Notes under the pieces: generated by a model | Seen by the model: the letters and a program-made list of their open reading frames with translations, nothing else | Told to the model about the DNA's origin: nothing | Database searches by the model: none | From: Nephromyces sp. MM_2019 | Taxonomy: Eukaryota; Apicomplexa; Aconoidasida; Nephromycida | Assembly (NCBI GenBank): GCA_015657535.1 | Contig: JADHZB010000621.1 | Span: 1 to 12,578 of the forward strand | Direction of reading: 5' to 3' | Length of the DNA: 12,578 nucleotides | Shown here: in pieces, positions 1 to 8,432 of the stretch | Numbering within the stretch: position 1 is the first letter of the stretch | How the letters are laid out: every line of letters begins with the position of its first letter | Program-made: the position numbers and the translations under genes

Positions 1-284
1 ATAGACATAACATACATGTATATCTAGTGTATTGATCTAAAAGTTTGTTGTTGTTTTTTTTGGTGTGTGACCATAATATATAATATATTTATGACGATTA
101 TAAAAGTGTAAGAAAGTTATCAAATTATCAAAAAAAAAATATTAATATGTAGCTTCAAAAATTTATTTCAACAAACCTAAATATATCTAGGTTTAAATTA
201 ATAATAAAAATAAATAAAATAATTTCAGCAGCTTCCAAATTAATGTGTTTAGACGTGCTCATCTATAGAGACTTATATCTTTAT
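1..284. other. AT-rich 3' flank of the ATPase gene, no gene seen
   Basis: This stretch has A and T runs and no convincing open frame. On the minus strand two AATAAA hexamers could serve as poly(A) signals: one at 285-280, overlapping the stop codon, and one at 167-162, about 120 nt past it. A perfect 7-bp inverted repeat (AAACCTA/TAGGTTT) spans 173-194 with an 8-nt loop. Which signal is used, if either, cannot be told here. Confidence 0.5.
162..167 (-). terminator. Candidate poly(A) signal AATAAA for the ATPase gene
   Basis: The minus strand reads AATAAA here, about 120 nt downstream of the inferred stop codon, a usual distance. In AT-rich DNA this hexamer occurs often by chance, so support is weak. 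Confidence 0.25.
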
Positions 285-3200
285 TTAATTTGTCGCTTTC
301 TGTAATAAAGATAAATATATATAAAATATGTATTTAGGCATTACAGATGCATAAATATATATATATATATATATATTCTATAAGCTTTCTAAGATATCAT
401 CACACTATATATATACACACATTATATAAATATATGCTTACCTTAATTTTGTAGTGCCTTCTATAAGCTACCTTGGGAAAAACTTCATCTGCGACAAGGT
501 TTAGCAAAGCAAATGCAATGGGTATAAGATATTGCCACCAAGTTAATGCTCTGGTGTTGAATATTGTTTGTACACCTGGTACACATGTGACCATGAATGT
601 AAGTGAAGCTGATACACTACAGGCGATGTGCATCCATGGGTTGCGATTAAATACTTGGAAAAACCATGACCAACTTCTTACCTATATTTTAATATATATA
701 TATATATATATATATAATACATACACAAAAACAACCAAAAAAGAAACATGCTTCATACATCTCCCAAATTTCATTCAAGTATATATATATATATATATAC
801 TCCAAAGTGAACACAATATATATAAACTTACAGTATAAGCTCTTAACATTTCAGCCCATACAGCGCACACAAATGACATTGTACGTGCAATTTCGGTACC
901 TCTAGCTGGGACTGTGTGATAATCAGAATTTGTAACAAATGCAATGTTTGGTCTATTTTCTATGGATTGACCATCATTAGGTTTACACCATAAATTGTCA
1001 TCAGTTGTCATACCTTCAGGACATTGGTAATTAGTATAAGCCTCTGTAATACGTTCATCAATACCTGGTGTATAAGGTGTAAGTACTTCTGGTTTACCAC
1101 TAAATACAGCTAAAGATTGCTCATATTGTTGTGTAGCTGGGTTAAAGAAATCGATGTTAGTGTACCAACCAGATAAATTGTTTTCAAACAAGTATTCATA
1201 AGACATACAGAAATACGTTCTTGAAAATTCATTGGATGTATTAGGATCAGTAAAAGTAACTGATTTACATTGTGCTTGGATATCTGCTAATTGTAATACA
1301 CCCAAATTAAGATATAAAGCAACACATAATGCAAATAATACAACTGCAGCTTCAAAAATTGTGTGTGGAATATTACCAAATACCCACCAATCTCGTGTCA
1401 TGATATGTCTATTCTTAGGTCTTGGTGGTACCTTCATATTTTGAGTATCACCTGGTTCACGTGATAAAGCAACAGCTGGACAACCATCACTCATAAAGTT
1501 CAAAAACAAGATTTGTAAAGCTTCAATTGGTAGGGGTAATGATGAAATAATAGATATGGTTAGATATATAATTTCACCAATATTAGTACCCAATAAGAAA
1601 CATACAAATTTTTGGATATTTCCATAGATACGTCGACCTTCATCAATTGCTTTCACAATTGTATTGAAATTATCATCTAATAAAACCATTTCAGCTGCAC
1701 CTTTTGCAACATCTGTACCAGCTATACCCATAGCAATACCAATATCAGCTGCTTTCAATGCAGGTGCATCATTTACACCATCTCCTGTCATTGCAACAAT
1801 TTCACCAGATCTTTGGAGTGATTGTACAATCAAAATCTTATCTTCTGGTTGTGCACGTGCAAATACAACTGCATTTGCAATGATGTTATCAATTTCTTGT
1901 CTTGAACGATAAGGTTGTAACAAATCATTGTTAAGATGTAATGTTGAGCATTCTACAATTGCGCCTTCTGGTTGATTTTCTTTATCTACAAGTCTAATAC
2001 CTTCTGCAATTGCTTTTGCAGTTGCTTTTTGATCACCTGTAATCATAATAACTCGTACACCTGCACCTCTACATATAACAACAGACTTATCAACATTATT
2101 TCTTGGGGGATCCTTTGAGCCTATCAAAGCTGTCAATACCATATTCTTATTTTTTGTGAAATAATTGAAACGTAAATCACCATCATCCATTGATTGTAAT
2201 TGTTCATGATCTTTTTGTGATAAAGGTTGACATGCTACTGCTAAAACACGTAATGTTTGTTGCGACATTTCTAGATTTGCTGCTGCAAATTCTTGATTTT
2301 CTGATTCTGAAAATGGTGATGACCAATCAATTTCAATTTCACTATTTGCTTCCTTCATTGTATAACCTACATTGTTTATAATTCGATCTGGTGCACCCTT
2401 AACAACAGCTACATAGGGGAATGGATTGTTATCTTTATCTTTAAAAGTAAATGAACCGAATTGACCATTTTGAGTTGGGTGTATAGTTACAGACATCTTA
2501 CGTGATGAATTGAAAGGCACTTCTAGAAGTTCATCTCCAGGATAATTGGCAGATTCATCTGTTTTATCAGGTAAACCAAATCTAGCCTTTGCTGCAGCTG
2601 TAACAAGTGCACCTTCACTCATGTTACCACGTGTAATCCATGCACCATCTTCAAACTTCAATTTTGTGCCATAGGAATTCAGAAATGCGGACATTAATGC
2701 TGTTCTAACCATTTTAGAATCAGCTGATTGATTATTTGGGTTACCTATATCATCACAATATTCATCAAAATTCTGGAATTCGTTATTTTTTACGGCTTGG
2801 AAAATTTTTCCTCTAGCATGTTCATTTAAATCTTCTGTTCTAAAGATACCTCCATTTGGATCAAAACCACGTGTTGGATAGAATGAATAATCATTGAGGG
2901 TTTTTGAGGAATTATCACGAATAGCAGTCATAATCTTAACAGCAGTCATCTTACCTTCAGTTAATGTACCAGTCTTGTCACTACACACAACAGTGCATGA
3001 ACCTAATGTTTCGACGGCGGTCAATTTTACAACATTTGCGTTACGACCAGCCATATCTTTAACAGCAAAAGATAATGATAACGTAACAACCATAGGTAGA
3101 CCTTCTGGGATAGACGATACAGCAAATCCTACAGCAATCTTGACGATAGATAAGACAGGATTTTCACCAGGATGTGCAGGGTCTCTATAATTAGTTACAA

Positions 3201-4281
3201 TAGCAACAACTACAATTAAGATAATAACACCAATGGCGATCATTCCAATAACACTACCTAACTTTTCGAGAGCTCTCTGGAGAGGTGTAAGTCTGTGAGT
3301 CTTACCTGCTTTTTGTAATTGTGTTGCAATCCTACCTACTTGAGAACTCATACCAGTAGCAAATACAAAAGCTGTACCTTTACCATTTGTTACAGAAGTA
3401 GAAGCAAAACAAAGATTATTTGCATAGGGTGAACTCTTGTCCTTTGCTATTAATTGTTTCTTAACATCTTCAGGTTCACCTGTCAAGAGTGCCTCGTTTG
3501 TTTTCAATTCATTAACCTCTAAGCAGCGGATATCTGCGGGTATCCTATCGCCAGTTGAAACAAGAACTATATCTCCAGGTACAACATTCTTCGAGTCAAT
3601 TTGATATTCTTTACCTTCTCTAAGAACGTTTGTTCTGGGGGCTTGTAAACTAGCTAATTTTGCAATTGCATTACTTGCAGAAACTTCCATGTAAACGGCT
3701 AATATAGCATTAAGGGTAACAATAACAAGAATGGCAATACCTTCAACAAGTTCTGACAAAACTAAACTAGCTATAGAAGCAACAAGCAATAAGATAACAA
3801 CAAAACTCGTAAATTGAGTTAAAAATAATTTCCATATTGGTGTTTTATGCTCCTTTTCCAAGACATTTGGACCATATTTGGCAAAATTCTCAGCTGCTTT
3901 TTTTTCTGTAAGTCCTTGTTTAGGATCAGTTAATCCGAACTCATTGAACAGCTCTTCGATTGGTGAAGCAGCAAAACGGTTTACACCTTTTGATGTATTT
4001 TCGGTATCAACAGCTTTCTTAGCTTCATCAAAAGCGTTTGGGTCATACATTTTGGCTTCTTCAATCATTTGTTCAAGTGAGACATGTGATATCTTGTCTA
4101 CTATATTGTTTGCAACGCTATCGGGATAGTCATTGATGCCATAGTTACCTTTAGCACCATGTGGTTGACTTCTAATTCGGGGGGAATCATTTCCATTTCC
4201 TTCGCCAGCGGAATCGACAATCACAAAAGCTGATTTGGAACCATTTGCATCGGAATTTGAGGAAGTTGATTTTCCACTCAT
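285..4281 (-). CDS. P-type cation ATPase, Ca2+-pump (P2A/SERCA-like) type, three coding exons
   Basis: Exons 4281-832, 681-442 and 299-285 join in phase 0 to give 1234 residues. The protein should use ATP to pump a cation, most likely Ca2+, across an internal or plasma membrane. Motifs seen: A-domain TGEP at 267-270, where TGES is usual; M4 PEGLP with E393; phosphorylation motif DKTGT with D435; nucleotide-site KGAP at 628-631; TGD at 748-750; hinge TGDGVNDAP at 832-840. Residues matching SERCA Ca2+ ligands are E393 (M4), N900 and E903 (M5), N928, S931 and D932 (M6) and E1144 (M8). E903 fits a two-site SERCA-type pump better than a one-site PMR1-type pump. M1-M8 are in exon 1; M9 and M10 are in exon 2, which continues the conserved AEMLRAYT/VRSW junction. 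An N-terminal extension of about 105 residues and a long M7-M8 loop are unusual. Family membership is firm. The transported ion is inferred from ligands; Na+ cannot be excluded. The start is the first ATG of the open frame. Confidence 0.93.
300..441 (-). other. Intron 2 of the P-type ATPase gene
   Basis: The minus-strand donor is AAG/GTAAGC (base 1 at 441) and the acceptor is TTTATTACAG/AAAGCG (AG at 301-300). The intron is 142 nt, phase 0. It leaves a last coding exon of only five codons, K-A-T-N-stop (299-285). An (AT)n tract lies at about 356-376. The donor is strong and the pyrimidine-rich CAG acceptor is good. Reading into the intron instead would add a short Ile/Tyr-rich tail (VSIYLYNVCIYIV) ending at the TGA at 402-400, so retention is the main alternative. 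Confidence 0.75.
682..831 (-). other. Intron 1 of the P-type ATPase gene
   Basis: On the minus strand the donor reads ACT/GTAAGT (intron base 1 at 831) and the acceptor AAATATAG/GTA (AG at 683-682). The intron is 150 nt, phase 0. Removing it joins AEMLRAYT to VRSWSWFF, restoring M8 and the following loop. Without splicing the frame runs into Tyr-Ile codons from an (AT)n tract and then stops. It contains two (AT)n tracts, at about 693-715 and 779-799. Confidence 0.9.
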
Positions 4282-5440
4282 CTTAATAGGAACTAGAAAA
4301 AATTCGATATGGGATTGGAGGAATTATGGTAGAAGACGTAATGCCCTGAAATAGATAGAAAATTGAATAAAAAATGAATTGTCTTTTAACAATATAAAAA
4401 TTTAAATTATAAATCTTTATATGAAAAATGGATTGTTGAAAAAAAATGCTCAAGTGCAGTTTTTGATGACTAAAATTGGATAAAACTAATTTTAGAACGT
4501 AGTTTATATACACTATTTAACGATTATAAAAGTTACCGAGCCTATAAATAAAATTGTGTTAAACGATCACATTTGAAAAAAAAAAGAAAAAATCTAATCT
4601 AAATTGAAGTCCGCTTTGTAAAAATATCAAAATTTTTATTTGCAGATTCTTCAACAAAAAGGTTTTCTCAATCTTAACGAAATTATATAATTTTTCTACG
4701 TTATTAGTGTCGCTTGCAATTAGTTTTTATATCCACATACTCTAAATTAGTTCACGTAATTGTGAATATGAATTAACTCGCTTGTGGTGTTATAAAAGAA
4801 TGCTATATACATATGAAAATGATTCAGATTAAGATATATCTGATATATTAAGCAAGCAACTGTATAAACTGTGTTACATATCATATTATATATACATATA
4901 GTCAAACTGGCTAATAAATCAGCATAGATGTGTCAAGCTGATTATCAATACGTATATGTTAGGATATTTTGGTATTATACATAAGATTATATACACATAT
5001 GTCTCATTTCGTATTTGCTAAACAGCTCACCACCACAATTTCCAAAGGTTATAATGCTATTGAACTAGTTTAGATATTTGTGAATGAAATAATATGTTGG
5101 AGATTTTATATAAAAAAAAAAGAAATATATTATATAATTTGTAAAGATTAAATGTGTGTTCGGAAAAGTAGGCAAATTTAGATGAATTAAAAGTAAATAA
5201 TAAGAGTAAGAAAAGAAAATAAAATAATAGGTAATGATTTTGATGGATTTGGTGAAAATTTTGGGTGAAAAGAATAATAAATTCAAGAAAAAAAAGAAAA
5301 AAAAAACGCATATGGTAAAATGTAGAAATTTACTTAGGTGTGTGCAATTTAAACTTTGTTTATAGTTATAATAATAGAGTAAATGGTTGTTTTAGAAGGC
5401 CAATTAGATTTTGGGGAAGTATCAATCTAAGATTTTTAAT
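4282..5440. other. AT-rich intergenic region upstream of the ATPase, no gene seen
   Basis: Mostly irregular AT-rich sequence, including a purine-rich plus-strand stretch at about 5090-5310 with several A/G runs. It must contain the ATPase promoter because the gene points away from it. No reading frame here resembles a protein: the minus-strand frames between 4283 and 5311 are Phe/Leu/Ile-rich by-products of A-rich DNA. I saw no tRNA-like T-loop. Confidence 0.5.
4293..4365 (-). promoter_or_regulatory. Candidate 5' UTR splice acceptors before the ATPase start
   Basis: Upstream of the ATG the minus strand carries TTTCTATCTATTTCAG (AG at 4347-4346) and, nearer the start, TTTTTTCTAG (AG at 4294-4293). 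Both look like pyrimidine-rich 3' splice sites, so the 5' UTR may be interrupted by an intron. Possible donors upstream include a GTAACT near 4536 and a GTATGT near 4740, and none stands out. This is inference from splice-site shape only. Confidence 0.3.
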
Positions 5441-6060
5441 ATATATACAATATATATATATATATGATATCTATATAATATTATATATATATATATTATA
5501 TATGTATAAATTCAATTTTATTTACATCTTAAAAATTATTTATGTATATAATGATTTAGATATGTTTGAATGGGTATGTGTATGAAATTGTATCTGGATA
5601 GTCATTTTATACATTTATGTGTAAATGTATATTTGGGTATTGTGTGTGTAAGGGTAAAAAATGTATATATGTATTTGGGTATACGTGTGTGGATGTGCAG
5701 TTTGCTTATGTGTTTTTGAATATGCATTTTGGTATACGTGTGTAAATATGTATTTAGGTATATTTATGTAGATATGTGTGGGGGAGGAACACTTATGAAT
5801 AAATATGTGTGGATGTGTATGTCTATAGGTTTTAAAGTATTATTTATACAGGTTTATGTGTGGGCTTTTATAATTATTACAATTTGTAAAAAGCAAATTG
5901 TATATGTTAATTATTATATATATATATATATATATATATACTCCAAGTGAGAACTTATGAATTGTAGGTTTTGTGGGGATTTACAAAAATATATATTTAT
6001 GTATGTATGCTAATGAATATACAACATAGTTAGATGAATATGTGTGTGTGTGTATCGATT
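5441..6060. repeat. AT microsatellites followed by a diffuse TG-rich tract
   Basis: (AT)n tracts lie at about 5441-5505 and 5917-5940. Between and after them the plus strand is rich in TATGTGTG-like words (about 5570-5900 and 6040-6055), a degenerate TG/TA repeat. The open frames over this stretch consist of Tyr, Ile, Val and Cys codons derived from the repeats and are not genes. Confidence 0.7.
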
Positions 6061-6520
6061 TTTAGATGTAATAATGGCATTAAGCCTGTAAGAAATGATC
6101 TTTTATTACCCTATAAACAGTTGTATATATATATGTGTGTTTAAATGGGTGCTGATATATTAATATTTTGTCTTTACTTTGTTACAAATTTTATACTTAC
6201 CTACTAAAAGTTTAAAAATATGTAAATGAAATAAAAATTTCAAAAGTAATTATAATTTATTATATTTTAAAAGTCAAAAATAGATTGAAAATTTTATCAA
6301 ATTTGTTTTAATTTGACTATATATATGCTCACACATTTTTCACGCCTGTGTGTGTGTAATTTTTAGATATCTTTCTCGACTTTTTTAATATTTAAATTTT
6401 CAAGCACTTTTTTTTGTAATTCAAAGTTTTTATTGGTGCACATTAGATATATTTCTTAGGGATTAATTTACATAAATCAATAAAATTGGGAAAATTCAAT
6501 TATTTTCAGTACAATTTTTC
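6061..6520. other. AT-rich intergenic spacer, nothing recognised
   Basis: Irregular AT-rich DNA with short T and A runs and only brief TG or AT tracts (for example near 6125-6140 and 6345-6358). No coding frame, RNA gene or clear repeat unit is visible. Confidence 0.5.
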
Positions 6521-6790
6521 AAAATGCACACATACACACACATATATATACACACATACACACATACATATATACACCCACACACACATATATATACACA
6601 CATACACACATATATATATATATTAATGCCCACGCATTCACACCCCCAATGAAATTACACACATCTATTTGAACACACAAACACACATACTCAAATACAC
6701 ACATACTCAAATACACACATATTCAAATACACACACGTATCCATTTAAGCACAAACCCATACAGTGATACACACATATATATACACACAA
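6521..6790. repeat. CA/TA-rich simple repeat tract
   Basis: The plus strand is dominated by ACACAT and ATATAC words. Near 6668-6740 there is a loose repeat of ACTCAAATACACACAT. The minus-strand frame of 65 residues here is only Cys, Val, Tyr and Met from TGTGTATG, so it is not a gene. Confidence 0.8.
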
Positions 6791-7310
6791 GGTTATATAC
6801 ATAAAATTAAATCGTATTTAATAATTAAATATTGTTTTTAACTTAAACATAAATACATGTGTATTAATATATATATGATATATATATATAATTTTGAGTT
6901 TAACACTGTGTAAGTATATTAATGTGTATGTGTGTAATATATGTGAATAAAACAACGAGTCTATATGTGTGTGAAACTTTCAATATGTCTTGCCCTTGTA
7001 ACTAAATATATATGTTTTTATATACGTGTGTTGTGTGTTGATATATATATATATATATATACATGTGTGTATGTCTGTAAGCATATAATTATTTATATAT
7101 TGGTGTGCATATGCTTGAACATAGAAAATTTGAATTGTGTATATTTGAAATTATTTAAGTTTTAAAAACAATTAAGAAATTTAAATAGTTATTGTTACAT
7201 ATTTTTATACAAATAATTTGATAAAATTTAATTAATTTAATAAAGTGATTATTAGAGTATCATCAATTTGTATAAAAACATGAATCTTCTACACAAGGCA
7301 TAAGCATTCA
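6791..7310. other. AT-rich spacer with short AT and TG tracts
   Basis: Contains (AT)n at about 6869-6890 and 7040-7060, TG-rich words near 6920-6975, 7025-7040 and 7062-7075, and irregular A/T sequence up to 7300. No gene seen. Confidence 0.5.
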
Positions 7311-7311
7311 A

Positions 7312-7662
7312 ATACACACACACACACACACACACACATTCATACACACACACAATTGCTCACACACACACACATTCATACACACACACAATTGCTCACA
7401 CACACACACATTCATACACACACACAATTGCTCACACACACACACATTCATACACACACACAATTGCTCACACACACACACATTCATACACACACACAAT
7501 TGCTCACACACACACACAATTGCTCACTCACCAACACATTCACACACACAATAATTGCTCACTCACCAACACATTCACACACACAATTGCTCACTCACCA
7601 ACACATCCACACACACAATTACTCACTCCCCAACACATTCACACACACAATTGCTCACACAC
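7312..7662. repeat. 36-bp CA minisatellite with a CAATTG core
   Basis: After a pure CA run (7314-7338), a 36-bp unit repeats with near-perfect copies: AATTGCTC recurs at 7354, 7390, 7426, 7462 and 7498. From about 7518 the array changes to a related unit containing CTCACTCACCAACACATTC, repeated about four times with small changes to about 7660. Because 36 is a multiple of 3 the array stays open in several frames on both strands. The resulting Thr-His and Cys-Val frames are repeat artefacts. Confidence 0.93.
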
Positions 7663-8432
7663 AAACATATAATAACTTGCATACCCCTCAGTCAACCCAA
7701 CACAACCTACAAACACACTTAATGAATAATAATTAGCCACTACTAAGCATAACACGGTTTACACACATTTCAACTTATATGAATAAATCTAGATTTAGTT
7801 ATACAACACCCCAATATACATATTACACACATATTATATTCACAAACACATTTCACACAGGCTTCACACACATACTTTAATCACTTAACAACACACATGA
7901 GCACACACACACACTTAAAACTTAATATTCATATAGTTAAGCTACATACACACATAACTTCAACACACACATTTATAAATATGGCCAACCTAATATTAAC
8001 AAACAAAGAGATTGTGTAGCAACGCTCAAAATTAACTTCACACACTTTATTGATATTTCACCCTCTTTAATTCATATATCCATCAATTTTTGTACACATA
8101 AGACACACAATTTATTTATACACACAAAACACCCAATTGCTATACACATTCAATCAATTCTCACGCTTTACATCAAATCTATACACATACAAGGCCATAA
8201 ACAATCCATCCATCCATACACACACACACAGACATCACACACAATTCATACACACACACATTATACACCATCCATACACACACACACACAACACCACACA
8301 CAACACCTCTACACACACACTCGCAACACCACACTCAACACCACTACACACACACACACAAACAACCCATCCACACACACACTCACACACACACACTTAA
8401 AAATTATATGCGTTTAAACGAGCTCAAATAAA
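7663..8432. repeat. Upstream region of the reductase gene, CA-rich
   Basis: CA-rich plus-strand sequence with less repetitive islands at about 7730-7850 and 7975-8150, then dense CA repeats at 8215-8398. The last 34 bases before the start codon are not repetitive. This region should include the reductase promoter and 5' UTR. No TATA box or initiator can be assigned with confidence. The 87-residue Thr-His frame ending at 8400 is read from CA repeat. Confidence 0.6.

Noticed and set aside
173..194. 7-bp inverted repeat as a transcription terminator hairpin
   Set aside because: Such hairpins are not how protein genes terminate in eukaryotes, and a short perfect inverted repeat is expected by chance in AT-rich DNA.
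473..838. Plus-strand frames opposite the ATPase gene (473-838, 1232-1444, 1664-1912, 2190-2381, 2894-3190, 3878-4129)
   Set aside because: They are antisense shadows of conserved ATPase exons and have no independent motif.
7312..7662. CRISPR array, suggested by regular repeats with a palindrome
   Set aside because: Units are directly tandem with no unique spacers, there are no cas genes, and the split genes show that the DNA is eukaryotic.
7356..7736. 126-residue plus-strand frame rich in Thr-His, and the minus-strand Cys-Val frame over the same array
   Set aside because: Both are direct translations of a 36-bp tandem repeat whose length is a multiple of three, so they stay open by construction. 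No domain or non-repeat sequence supports coding.
7981..8019. Short frame beginning MANLIL upstream of the reductase, loosely like its MLANLL start
   Set aside because: Only 12 codons long and the likeness is short; there is no evidence of a duplicated start or upstream ORF function.
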